A stretch of 64,000 bases of DNA from Deltaproteobacteria bacterium (GTDB lineage Bacteria > SAR324 > JACQKK01): the NCBI GenBank assembly GCA_029858505.1, contig JAOUEW010000006.1, forward strand, positions 1-64,000. Reading direction: 5' to 3'. Under the pieces are notes generated by a model. It had not been told where the DNA came from. It did no database searches and saw only the letters and a list, made by a program, of their open reading frames with translations. This document shows, in pieces, positions 28,004-36,402 of the stretch. Position 1 is the stretch's first letter; every line of letters starts with the position of its first letter. The translations under genes and the position numbers were made by a program.

Positions 28004-29164
28004 GTGGATATTCAATTAACCAATGATGAAATTGGCCGCTACAGCCGCCACCTGACCCTGCCCCAGGTGGGCATGGCGGGCCAGAAAAAAATGAAGGCCG
28101 CCCGCGTGCTGTTGATCGGCGCCGGGGGGCTGGGTTCTCCCCTGGGGCTGTATTTGGGGGCCGCGGGCATTGGGCACCTGGGCATTATGGACCACGACAC
28201 GGTGGATGTGTCGAACCTGCACCGGCAGGTGGCCCACGGCACCAAAGACGCCGGGCGGCCCAAGGTGGAATCCATCAAAGACACCATCACCAACATCAAT
28301 CCCCTGATTGAGGTAACCACCTATCAGGAGCGCCTGACCCGCGACAACGCCCTGAGGATTTTCCAAGACTACGACGTCATCGTGGACGGTTCCGATAACT
28401 TTGCCACCCGCTACCTGACCAACGACGCGGCGTTCTTCGCCCAAAAGCCCTTGGTGTACGGCTCCATCTTCATGTTCGAAGGCCAGATCACGGTGTTCCA
28501 CCCCCACGGGGGCGGGCCCTGCTATCGCTGCCTGTACTCCAGCCCGCCCCCGGCGGCGCTGGTGCCCAGCTGAGCGGAGGCTGGCGTCCTGGGCGTGCTC
28601 CCGGGAACGGTTGGACTGCTGATGGCGACCGAAACGGTCAAACTCATCATGGGGATCGGCAAGACCCTCACCGGGCGGCTGCTGCTGTTCGATGCCCTGC
28701 GCATGTCGTTCAAAGACGTGAAGCTGAAGCGCAACACCGACTGCGAACTGTGCGGCGACAAGCCCAGCATCAAAGAGCTGATTGACTACGTGGCCTTCTG
28801 CGATGTGCAGATGCCCAAGGTGAAAGAGCCCGAGCTAAACTTGGCCGAGGTGGAAATCTCTCCCCAGGAATTCCGCGGCATTCTGGATTCGGGGAAAAAA
28901 CTCACCGTGCTCGACGTGCGCGAGCCCTTCGAGTGGGACATTGCCCATATTCCCCCGGCCCGGCTGACGCCGCTCAGCCAGTTCGACAACTTCATCGCCG
29001 AATTGAACCCGGAGGAGGACATCTACTTGTATTGCTACAAGGGCAAGCGCTCTATCACCGCGCTGAAAAAACTGAAGGCCAAGGGGTTCACCAAACTAAA
29101 AAGCGTGGCCGGGGGTATCGACCGCTACGCCCAGGAAGTTGACCCCGACATGCCCAGGTATTAA
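28004..29164 (+). CDS. MoeB/ThiF-like adenylyltransferase with rhodanese domain; in-frame TGA at the conserved cysteine (candidate selenoprotein)
   Basis: The protein adenylates the C-terminus of a ubiquitin-like sulfur carrier (MoaD/ThiS type) and its rhodanese domain passes sulfur, as in MoeZ and MOCS3. The frame has GRYSRHLTLPQVG, the nucleotide loop GAGGLGSPLGLYL, DHDTVDVSNLHRQ, zinc cysteines Cys173/Cys176 (CYRC) and Cys247/Cys250 (CELC), then a rhodanese domain with CYKGKRS (Cys344). Codon 190 is TGA (28571-28573) where relatives have cysteine: VPS-stop-AEAGVLGVLPGTVG, matching E. coli MoeB Cys187 and ThiF Cys184. The downstream frame is intact and conserved. A SECIS-like hairpin follows. 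With readthrough the product has 386 residues. The GTG at 28004 has AAGGAG just upstream. A nonsense mutation or base error is the alternative. Confidence 0.8.
28585..28609 (+). promoter_or_regulatory. SECIS-like hairpin downstream of the in-frame TGA
   Basis: Bases 28588-28593 (CCTGGG) pair with 28600-28605 (CCCGGG). The stem extends through T-A, G-C and C-G around one bulged A, giving about nine pairs. The six-base apical loop is CGTGCT with G at its second position, and it begins 20 bases after the TGA. This fits the bacterial SECIS rules of a stem-loop 16-37 bases past the UGA with a G among the first two loop bases. Codons here (GTC, CTC, CCG, GGA, ACG, GTT) depart from the GTG/CTG/CCC/GGC/ACC preference of the gene, as if the RNA structure is selected. 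Confidence 0.5.
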
Positions 29165-29196
29165 CCGCAGGCAAAATCGTTTCTTATTTCCTTTTC

Positions 29197-29224
29197 AAGC
29201 ACGGCTTCGGCCGTGCTTTTTTTT
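29197..29224 (+). terminator. Rho-independent terminator after the MoeB-like gene
   Basis: A nine-pair stem (AAGCACGGC with GCCGTGCTT) closes a TTCG tetraloop and runs into a tract of T. It ends transcription of the plus-strand gene 33 bases upstream, showing the gene is punctuated as one unit past its in-frame TGA. Confidence 0.93.
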
Positions 29225-29248
29225 CACCCGCTATTCATTCCCCAACAA

Positions 29249-30095
29249 CACCCCTCCCTGCCGCCTTTCAGGCGGCTGTCCCTCCCCATTCGGAGAGGGA
29301 CAATACGGCTTAGGCCGAAGGGTGGAGAATAAAATCCGTTCAGTTGATGAAGCCGGAAGGAAGCAGGCTACGCCCAAACGCCATTGAACTCCCCCCCTCT
29401 TCGGGAGAGGGGGGCGGGGGGTGAGGTCTCATCCAGCGGAGAATGGGCCTCACCCCGCCCGCTGTCGCGGGCTGCCCCTTGACTCGAAGCCATCGGCTAT
29501 TCCATTCATCCGTGCGGAAAGTGAACACTGTACGGCAGCAAGCGCATTACTTTTCGGATTCGAGTTGCTTCCCGTACAGCACCCCTCCCTGATGTCCTTC
29601 GGACGGCTGTCCCTCCCCATTCGGAGAGGGACAATACGGCTTAGGCCGAAGGGTGGAGAATAAAATCCGTTCAGTTGATGAAGCCGGAAGGAAGCAGGCT
29701 ACGCCCAAACGCCATTGAACTCCCCCTCTCTTCGGGAGAGGGGGGCGGGGGGTGAGGTCTCATCCAGCGGAGAATGGGCCTCACCCCGCCCGCTGTCGCG
29801 GGCTGCCCCTTGACTCGAAGCCATCGGCTATTCCGTTCATCCGTGCGGAAAGTGAACACTGAACGGCAGCAAGCGCATAATTTTGCGGATTCGAGTTGCT
29901 TCCCGAACAGCACCCCTCCCTGCCGCCCTTCAGGCGGCTGTCCCTCCCCATTCGGAGAGGGACAATACGGCTTAGGCCGAAGGGTGGAGAATAAAATCCG
30001 TTCGGATGATTCAGCCGGAAGGAAGCAGGCTACGCCCAAACGCCATTGAACTCCCCCTCTCTTCGGGAGAGGGGGGCGGGGGGTGAGGTGTTGGT
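29249..30095. repeat. Dispersed repeat locus 4: 331-bp tandem array, 2.5 copies
   Basis: Unit starts (CACCCCTCCCTG) fall at 29249, 29580 and 29911, exactly 331 bases apart. The third copy stops after the GGGGGGCGGGGGGTGAGG block near 30090. Copies are almost identical apart from a few substitutions. Each contains the family modules CGGCTTAGGCCGAAGGGTGG and GATGAAGCCGGAAGGAAGCA, plus a long GGGAGAGGGGGGCGGGGGGT tract. The region between about 29225 and 30153 holds no credible gene. Confidence 0.95.
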
Positions 30096-30153
30096 GGGAG
30101 GGGGGTAGGGGGGAGAGGTGTTGGGCAGGGGGGATGTTTCGGCTTCGAGTATT

Positions 30154-31785
30154 TCACCCCCTAAGTTTATAGCGTTGAATTTTACCGGTGGCCGTTTTGG
30201 GCAGATGATGAACAAAGGCCACCCAGCGGGGGACTTTGAAAGCGGCCATCTGTTGCGCCATGTGGGCCTTCAGTTCCTCGGCCAGTGAATCTTCCGGAGC
30301 ATAGTTCCCGTTCAGCACCACAAAGGCTTTGGCCTGCCCCAGCCCATCCGGGGTGGCCGCCCCCGCCACGGCGCATTCGGCCACGGCGGGGTGGGTCATC
30401 AGGGCGGCTTCCACTTCCGCCGGGGCCACCCAGCTTCCCCCCACCTTCATCATGTCATCGTTGCGCCCCACGTAGGTAAACCAGCCCTCGGCAGACCGTT
30501 GGAACAAATCTCCGGTGACCGTCCAGCCCTGGGCCATAACGGCCTGAGACAATTCCGGGCGGTTCCAATAGGCGGGAGAGGCCGCCTCTGAGCGCACCAG
30601 CAGCAAGCCGGTTTCGCCGGGGGCGGCCTCGGGCAGTTCCACCACCGTGGGGGGGTTGTCCTGCTCTGCCGCCGAGGGGTCCGGCAGGCGCGCCAAGCGG
30701 GCCTCCACCCCCTCCACCAAGGTGCCGGTGGTGCCGGGACGGCTGGCCCCGGGGCGGTTGCTGATCACGATATGAAACAGTTCGGTGGTGCCCAGGCCGT
30801 CCAGCAGGTCGGCGGAGAAATGAGCCTTCCAGCGGTGCCACAGGGGGGCGGGCAGGGTCTCCCCCGCCGACACCGCCAGCCGCAGGTGATCCAGCGTTGG
30901 AAGCACCGCCGGGGGGTCTTCCCGGCCCTCCCGCCAAGCTTGGTACAGGTTCAGCAAACCGTTCAGGTGGGTGGGCACCGCGTAGAACACCGCCGGGCGG
31001 TGGCGGGCCAGGGTCTCTAGCAAGGCGCGAGGGGTGGGGGGCTGGCCGGAGATGACCGCCGTGGCCCCAGCCAGCAAAGGAAACGCCAGGCTGTTCCCCA
31101 AACCGTAGGCAAAGAAAAACTTGGGGGCCGAGAAGGTCACCTCCCCCGGCCGCAGGTTCAGCACCCCCCGGCCATACAGTTCCCAGGCGGCCATCATGTC
31201 GCGGTGCCGGTGAATGGCGGCCTTGGGCACCCCGGTGGAGCCGCTGGTGTACAGCCAAAAGGCCGGGGCATCGGGGCCGCATCCTTCGGGCGCCCGCTCC
31301 GCCGGTTGGCTGGCGGCCAGGGTCTCCAGCCGTGGCAGCCCGGTTTCCAGGCTTTCGCTCCCCTGGCCCGTCAGGGCCACCTTCAACCCGGCAGGCAGCC
31401 GGGCGCGGGCCAGCAGGGGCCACAGGTTGTCCTCCACCACCAGCAGACTGGCCTGGCTGTCGTGCAGCATCCCCAGGTGATCTTGGGGGGTAAGCAGCGG
31501 GTTGAGGGGCACCGCCACCGCCCCCCGGTGAATGACCCCCAGAAACAACGGGGGAAAGCGCAGGTTCTCCCCGGTGAGCAGCATCACCCGTTCCCCTGGC
31601 CGCACGCCCAGCGCCTCCAGGGCGCCAGCCATGCGGGCGGTCTGCTCCGCCAGCCCCTGAAAGGTCAGCCGCTGCTCTCCGCACACCATGTAGGTTTGAT
31701 TCCCCCGCCCGGCGGCGGGCTGGGCCTGGGTCAGGGCCTGGGCCAAGTTAAACCGGGCGGGCAGGTGGCTGCGATACAGGCTCAT
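30154..31785 (-). CDS. Benzoate-CoA ligase-like acyl-CoA synthetase
   Basis: A 543-residue ANL-superfamily adenylating enzyme. It should activate a carboxylic acid with ATP and CoA. Evident are the P-loop YTSGSTGVPKAAIHRHRDM, FSAPKFFFAYGLGNSLAFPL (a pattern characteristic of benzoate-CoA ligases), SAGETLPAPLW, DGLGTTE, TGDLFQRSAEGWFTYVGRND, and the C-terminal catalytic Lys in TGKIQRYKLRG. Its start overlaps the fmt stop by four bases (ATGA), so it is expressed with fmt. No aromatic degradation genes are nearby, so the acid substrate is uncertain and may be another aryl or short acyl group. Confidence 0.85.
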   Translation of the reverse strand: MSLYRSHLPARFNLAQALTQAQPAAGRGNQTYMVCGEQRLTFQGLAEQTARMAGALEALGVRPGERVMLLTGENLRFPPLFLGVIHRGAVAVPLNPLLTPQDHLGMLHDSQASLLVVEDNLWPLLARARLPAGLKVALTGQGSESLETGLPRLETLAASQPAERAPEGCGPDAPAFWLYTSGSTGVPKAAIHRHRDMMAAWELYGRGVLNLRPGEVTFSAPKFFFAYGLGNSLAFPLLAGATAVISGQPPTPRALLETLARHRPAVFYAVPTHLNGLLNLYQAWREGREDPPAVLPTLDHLRLAVSAGETLPAPLWHRWKAHFSADLLDGLGTTELFHIVISNRPGASRPGTTGTLVEGVEARLARLPDPSAAEQDNPPTVVELPEAAPGETGLLLVRSEAASPAYWNRPELSQAVMAQGWTVTGDLFQRSAEGWFTYVGRNDDMMKVGGSWVAPAEVEAALMTHPAVAECAVAGAATPDGLGQAKAFVVLNGNYAPEDSLAEELKAHMAQQMAAFKVPRWVAFVHHLPKTATGKIQRYKLRG

Positions 31786-32807
31786 GGGCTTGACGGAGAG
31801 GAGGAGGAAGGAGAGGCGGGAGAGCCAGGAGGTTCATGCTGCCACAGGGCACCTGCCGCCTGGGGGTGGCCGTTAAAAAAAGCCGCCAGTTCCATCTCGC
31901 CCTTGCCTTCGGGCTTCACCCGAACCAGCCGCACAACACCTTGCTTACAGACCATGTGCCCATCGGGGAACACGGTTCCAACGGGGCCCCCGCTCATCCA
32001 GCGGGTTACTTGTTCTGGGGCGGCTTCTGCCAGGGCCAGCCGGGTCACCACCACCCGCCGCCCCCCCAGCCAGCCAAACAGCCCCGGCCAGGGGGTCATG
32101 GCCTGCCAGCGCCGCAGAATTTGTTCCGCCGTCTCCTGAACTGGATTCAGGGCACCGTCTTCTTTGGAAATCATCCCGCAATGGGTAATCCCCGCTGGGG
32201 GCTGGGGCTGCAATGGGGGGTTCCCCGCCAGCAGCCGGGGCAGGGCCTCCTCGGCCAGTTGGGCGGCGGCCTGGGCCAGCCGGGCCATCAACTCTCCGGC
32301 GGTTTCGTTGGGCAGAATCTCCAGGGGGCCGCTGTCGGCCGCCACGTCTCCGGCGTCCATTTCTGGGGCCATTCGCTGCAAGGTAATGCCGGTGGAGGGG
32401 TCCCCCGCCAGCAGGGCCGCCTGCACCGGGCTGGCCCCCCGCCAGCGGGGCAGCCGGGAAAAATGCAGGTTCCAGCACCCCAAGGGGGGCAGGTCCAACA
32501 CCCGCCGGGGCAGCAGCTTGCCATAGGCCAGCACCACAATCAGCTCTGGCGCCATGGCGGCCAGGGCCGCCATGCCCTCGGCATCGCCCGCTTTGGCCGG
32601 GGTGGCCACGGGCAGCCCTAGGGCCAGGGCGGCGGCTTTCACCGGGCAGGGGGTCAGCCGCCGGTTCCGCCCGGCGGGCTTGTCGGGCTGGGTCACCACC
32701 CCCACCAGCCGCACCCCAGGGTGGGCCGCCAGCAGGTGAAACACCGGCAGGGCCGCCTCTGGGCTGCCCATGAACACCACTCGGGGTTTGGAATCGCTGG
32801 TGGGCAT
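31782..32807 (-). CDS. fmt: Methionyl-tRNA formyltransferase
   Basis: Fmt formylates initiator Met-tRNA with 10-formyl-tetrahydrofolate. The 341-residue protein has VFMGSPEAALPVF at the start and the catalytic triad in NLHFSRLPRWRGASPVQ (Asn113, His115) and PEMDAGD (Asp151). The C-terminal domain includes AMTPWPGLFGWLGGRRVVV, followed by a Ser/Pro-rich tail of about 15 residues. The ATG at 32807 is the family start; upstream residues are a translated polypyrimidine tract. There is no clear Shine-Dalgarno site. The usual partner, peptide deformylase, is not adjacent; a CoA ligase gene is coupled to it instead. Confidence 0.95.
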   Translation of the reverse strand: MPTSDSKPRVVFMGSPEAALPVFHLLAAHPGVRLVGVVTQPDKPAGRNRRLTPCPVKAAALALGLPVATPAKAGDAEGMAALAAMAPELIVVLAYGKLLPRRVLDLPPLGCWNLHFSRLPRWRGASPVQAALLAGDPSTGITLQRMAPEMDAGDVAADSGPLEILPNETAGELMARLAQAAAQLAEEALPRLLAGNPPLQPQPPAGITHCGMISKEDGALNPVQETAEQILRRWQAMTPWPGLFGWLGGRRVVVTRLALAEAAPEQVTRWMSGGPVGTVFPDGHMVCKQGVVRLVRVKPEGKGEMELAAFFNGHPQAAGALWQHEPPGSPASPSSSSPSSP

Positions 32808-32826
32808 GAAGGAGAAAATGAGAGAG

Positions 32827-32854
32827 GGAGAGAAAGAAAGAAAGAAAGAAAGAA
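32827..32854. repeat. GAAA tetranucleotide microsatellite
   Basis: About five to six GAAA units lie about 20 bases before the fmt start codon, on the strand opposite to fmt. Repeats of this kind can change length by slippage and here would alter the fmt leader. Confidence 0.85.
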
Positions 32855-33090
32855 ACGGAGTAACCCGAATCCGGTGCGGGAGGTCATGATAGACAGGCGG
32901 CGCAGGCCGGTGCTTCACCCCCAGCCGGGCATCCCCAGCATACCCTCCGCAAGAAGCAGGCTCAAGGCCCGCGAACCGTTCCCTCCGTTGTTCGTTGACG
33001 GCCACCTGGGGGTTGTTTACTGTAAGACACACCCCACGCTCATTCCGAGTACCCCCAGGGAGGTTTTCCCCACTCTTTCCCAGCCAGCCC

Positions 33091-34032
33091 ATGCCGTCTT
33101 CTCCCACTTACCGTTCCGGATTCATCGCCATCGTGGGCCGCCCCAACGTGGGAAAATCCACCCTGCTGAACCGGCTGGTGGGGCAGCCGGTGTCCATCAC
33201 CGCCGACAAACCCCAGACCACCCGCAACCGGGTGATGGGCGTGCGCCATGGCAAAACCCAGGGCCGCCCCTGGCAGGCGGTATTCCTCGACACCCCCGGC
33301 ATCCACCAGGCAGCGGACCTGCTGAACCGGCGCATGGTGCAATACGCGGCGGCCTCGCTGAAAGACGCGGACTTGGTGGTGATGGTGGTGGAACCCTTCC
33401 CCCCAGGGCGGGGAGAACCTGGCCCCCAAGACACCCTGGTGTGGGAGATGGTCAGCCGGGCCACGCCGCCCGCCATGCTGGTGGTGAACAAGTCCGACGC
33501 GGCCCCGCCAGAGCGGATTGAATCCACCATGGCTTGGTTCCGCCATGCGGCGGAAGGCGCCCGCCGCCCCTGGATGGGGGTCACCGCCGTGTCGGCCCTG
33601 ACCGGCATGGGGGTAACAGCCCTGCTGGACGCGGTGGAAACACGGCTGCCGGAAGGCCCCCCTTACTTTGAGGAGGGTCAGGTATCGGATCAGCCGGAAA
33701 ACATGTTCATTGCCGAGATGATTCGCCAAGAAGTGTTCCGCCGCACCCACGAAGAGATTCCCTACTCCACCGCCGTGGTGGTGGACCACAAAGAAGAAGC
33801 CGGAAAGATGCTCACCATCCACGCCACCCTGCTGGTGGAACGGGATTCTCAGAAGGGAATTTTGATTGGGAAGCGGGGAAAAATGCTGGGAGACATCGGC
33901 AAGGCCGCCCGGCTGCAATTAGAGGCCTTGCTCGGCACCAAAATTTTTCTGGACCTGCGGGTAAAGGTAGCCAAAAATTGGAGCGCCGACGGACGCCGGC
34001 TGACGGAACTGGGCTATCCAGAGGAAAGTTGA
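33091..34032 (+). CDS. era: GTPase Era
   Basis: Era is a GTPase that binds 16S rRNA near its 3' end and aids small-subunit assembly. The 313-residue protein has G1 GRPNVGKST, G2 TTRNRVMG, G3 DTPG, G4 NKSD, and a C-terminal KH domain (GILIGKRGKMLGDIGKAARL). The ATG at 33091 is the family start. It is divergent from fmt, with about 280 bases between the two start codons. The end LDLRVKVAKNWSADGRRLTE is typical. Confidence 0.96.
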   Translation: MPSSPTYRSGFIAIVGRPNVGKSTLLNRLVGQPVSITADKPQTTRNRVMGVRHGKTQGRPWQAVFLDTPGIHQAADLLNRRMVQYAAASLKDADLVVMVVEPFPPGRGEPGPQDTLVWEMVSRATPPAMLVVNKSDAAPPERIESTMAWFRHAAEGARRPWMGVTAVSALTGMGVTALLDAVETRLPEGPPYFEEGQVSDQPENMFIAEMIRQEVFRRTHEEIPYSTAVVVDHKEEAGKMLTIHATLLVERDSQKGILIGKRGKMLGDIGKAARLQLEALLGTKIFLDLRVKVAKNWSADGRRLTELGYPEES

Positions 34033-34048
34033 AAGGGGGGTAAAAAAA

Positions 34049-34100
34049 AGTACGGGGACAAACGGGCTTTGGGGGGAAAGCGTTCGTTTGTCCCCGTACT
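34049..34100. repeat. 16-bp perfect inverted repeat (REP/BIME-like palindrome)
   Basis: AGTACGGGGACAAACG (34049-34064) pairs perfectly with 34085-34100 around a 20-base loop. On the minus strand the stem is followed by an eight-T run, so it could terminate a minus-strand transcript, yet no minus-strand gene lies upstream. The GTACGGGGACA core resembles palindromes associated with REP-type tyrosine transposases. The rest of 34101-34580 shows no gene; it contains several CCGTTAAAA-like repeats and a CCCCCATTTTGGGG palindrome at 34492-34505. Confidence 0.75.
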
Positions 34101-34491
34101 CGTTAGACGGGATGTCTGTCATCAACGGACCTGCCTGCCGCCCGGTCGGCACCCGTCTGGAGCCTCCCCGGAGAGACGGGGAAGCCATCGGGAAAATCAG
34201 AAAACTCGGGAAAGGGGGGCACGGAAGTTTCGAAGGCTTTTGGGGGGGAAAAGCGTTCTCCGTTGCTTCCGTGCCTTTGCCGTTAAAAATCTTTGCCGTT
34301 ATAATCCTAAAGTCCTTACCGTTAAAAACAGTTAAGAACCTTGCAGCTCAATCTTTGCTGTTCAATTCCTTTGCTATTCAATTCTCAGGGGGTTTTTGTA
34401 CGCCGCCCCGTTCATCTGTTGCCAGTATAGGAAGGAGCAGGGGTGAAAACAGTGACCCAGCACGAAAAATATTGACCTTCGGCGAAAAATA

Positions 34492-34505
34492 CCCCCATTT
34501 TGGGG
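34492..34505. promoter_or_regulatory. CCCCCATTTTGGGG palindrome upstream of AraC-type gene
   Basis: The same 14 bases form the core of the two operator-like repeats at 1233-1246 and 2459-2472. Here the site lies 75 bases before the AraC-family start codon. A shared regulator site is possible; the flanks are not conserved. Confidence 0.35.
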
Positions 34506-34580
34506 TGTAAGGAAACCCATTCCTGTCAAATTCGCTGAAAATTTTGCCAGGATCTCCCCCTCGCTCCATCATTCCACCCT

Positions 34581-35603
34581 ATGGCCTCTCTCACCGAAAC
34601 CGTGGTCATTCCCCGACTGCTGCTAGATACCGCCCAACGGTTGTCCGTGGATCTCACGGAGACCCTGGAAAAGCTGCACCTTTCTCCAGAGTTTTTCAAA
34701 GATATGGGAAACCGGATTCCCTGCTGGAAAACCAGGGTTCTTTTAGAGGCCGCCCTCACCCGAACCCCAGAGAAAGATTTTGGGCTGGAAATGGCCAAGG
34801 AGACCAAAAGTCACCGCCTGGGGTTGATTCGGTATTTGACGGCCACCTGCCCCACCATGAAAGAGGCTCTAGAAAAGCTGAACCGTTATTACCGGTTATG
34901 GAGCGATGCCCACATCATCCACACGGTATACACCCGCAAAGAGGTGTTCATGGTATTGGTGGTGGCGAGAGAGAAAGAGCGGGAATGGCTGGGAGCCGCC
35001 TCGGTGGCGGCCCTGGGGGGGTTTTACAATGGCCTGTGCCAAGACACGAGGCCCATTCCTCTGTCGTCGGTCAGTTTTACCCATTCTTCCCCTGGCCATG
35101 AGCAGGCCTATCGGGAATTCTTTGGGGTCGATGTCACCTTTCACAGCAAGGTGAACGAGATTGTGTTTCCCCTGGATCTGTTAGAAGCACCCATGAGGCA
35201 TGCCGACCCGGAGTTAAACGCCTTGATCACCCGGCTGGCCGACCTGGAACTGGCCAGCCTGCCCTCCCCCACCAACCTGGTGGATTTTTTACGCATGGAA
35301 ATCTCGGCCAGCCTGAGCGAGGGAGAGCCTTCCCTGACCGACATTGCCCAGCGCCTGGGGTTCACCCCCCGCACCCTGCAAAACCGGCTGAAGGACCAGG
35401 GAACCACGTTTCAGGGGGTGTTGGAGGATTTGCGGCGGGACCTGGCGGTGTCGTTCCTGGCGGATGAACGGATGGGGGTATCCGACGTGGCCTATCTGCT
35501 GGGGTTTTCCGAGCCCAGCCCGTTTCACCGGGCCTTCCGCCGCTGGACGGGAAAATCCCCGTCGGAATACCGGGAAGAATCCCGCCTGCGGCGGACTCGC
35601 TAA
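34581..35603 (+). CDS. AraC-family transcriptional regulator
   Basis: A 340-residue regulator of the OruR/ArgR-like AraC subgroup. Residues about 15-200 form the N-terminal ligand-binding domain (FGLEMAKETKSHRLGLIRYL, then FFGVDVTFHSKVNEIVFP). The last 100 residues carry two helix-turn-helix units (DIAQRLGFTPRTLQNRLKDQ and DVAYLLGFSEPSPFHRAFRR WTGKSPSEYR, here split). It probably senses a small molecule. Its stop overlaps the stop of the convergent HEPN gene by four bases. Confidence 0.9.
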   Translation: MASLTETVVIPRLLLDTAQRLSVDLTETLEKLHLSPEFFKDMGNRIPCWKTRVLLEAALTRTPEKDFGLEMAKETKSHRLGLIRYLTATCPTMKEALEKLNRYYRLWSDAHIIHTVYTRKEVFMVLVVAREKEREWLGAASVAALGGFYNGLCQDTRPIPLSSVSFTHSSPGHEQAYREFFGVDVTFHSKVNEIVFPLDLLEAPMRHADPELNALITRLADLELASLPSPTNLVDFLRMEISASLSEGEPSLTDIAQRLGFTPRTLQNRLKDQGTTFQGVLEDLRRDLAVSFLADERMGVSDVAYLLGFSEPSPFHRAFRRWTGKSPSEYREESRLRRTR

Positions 35604-35980
35604 AACAATCCCTCCACATGCCGAACAAGTTCCTTCACCTTTTCCAGCCAGAACAAACGATCTATTTCTATTTGTTGTTCATCGGCATTGTAACGAAACG
35701 CCACCGCATAATCGGTCAAATCGGCAAGCACAGCAAACCCATGGATATCCTGACTCTTAAGGACTTCCAACTCTTTCAAAAGCAAGTGAATGTCATGGGT
35801 TAAGGGATACTGTATGCCCAACAGGCTTAACCAAGCTTTCAACGTTTTTTCAACAGATTGCTGAGCGTGAAAACCAAAAATGGGAGCGGTGAATTTTTCC
35901 GGGTCCAGCATGTTTTCCATGGCCCGCAAGTCATCCCTCGCCAGAGAAAACATATGTCTGGCATGGTCCAGGTCGCTCAT
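35600..35980 (-). CDS. HEPN-domain protein (toxin of an MNT/HEPN pair)
   Basis: A 126-residue all-helical protein. GFHAQQSVEKTLKAWLSLLG and DYAVAFRYNADEQQIEIDRL are typical of HEPN proteins encoded beside small nucleotidyltransferases. HEPN partners are often RNases using an Rx4-6H motif; here the region reads FRYNADEQQ with no His at the expected spacing, so activity is doubtful or differs. The ATG at 35980 overlaps the stop of the upstream MNT gene by four bases. In known pairs the nucleotidyltransferase AMPylates and silences the HEPN toxin. Confidence 0.85.
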   Translation of the reverse strand: MSDLDHARHMFSLARDDLRAMENMLDPEKFTAPIFGFHAQQSVEKTLKAWLSLLGIQYPLTHDIHLLLKELEVLKSQDIHGFAVLADLTDYAVAFRYNADEQQIEIDRLFWLEKVKELVRHVEGLF

Positions 35981-36315
35981 ACTGGGCGCTCGTACAGAAC
36001 AACACCTTCCCGCAGGGAACGCCCAATAACGTGATTGATGGAGTTCTTCCATCGCTCCACTTCGGCCATGGAAAAAACCAAGAGGTCAATGGGGACCTGA
36101 AAGTCCCACAAAGCTTTCCGTATATGAGACAATTCACCCTCCCGGCGACGTTCGCCACCAAAAGGTTCTCGTTCAATCACCAGAAAATCCACGTCAGAAT
36201 CCACGCGGAAATTCCCCTTGGCCCGGGAGCCGAACAGGAGAATTTTCTCCGGATCGGCGGCCCGGACAATGGCAGACACCATCCGGGTCATTGTATCTTG
36301 GGTGATCGGTTCCAT
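35977..36315 (-). CDS. MNT-type nucleotidyltransferase (antitoxin of a HEPN pair)
   Basis: A 112-residue minimal nucleotidyltransferase with LLFGSRAKGNFRVDSDVDFL, which holds the GSxAKG loop and the two metal-binding aspartates, followed by a third acidic position in PIDLLVFS. Family members act as antitoxins by adding AMP to the HEPN protein. It is the first gene of the two-gene operon and overlaps the HEPN gene by four bases. Confidence 0.88.
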   Translation of the reverse strand: MEPITQDTMTRMVSAIVRAADPEKILLFGSRAKGNFRVDSDVDFLVIEREPFGGERRREGELSHIRKALWDFQVPIDLLVFSMAEVERWKNSINHVIGRSLREGVVLYERPV

Positions 36316-36402
36316 GGCGTTTCCTCATCAAAGGGGGAATATTCCCTTACGGTATATTCTTACCCCTTGAGGAGGGCGGGGGTCAACGGGAGAACGCAGG
36401 AA

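Noticed and set aside
28595-29164. A separate rhodanese gene starting after the TGA
   Set aside because: The region after the TGA continues the MoeB domain (AEAGVLGVLPGTVG and the second zinc CxxC) before the rhodanese part, and no ribosome site precedes a start there.
29249-30095. CRISPR array
   Set aside because: The period is 331 bases with the whole unit conserved; there are no short repeats with variable spacers and no cas genes.
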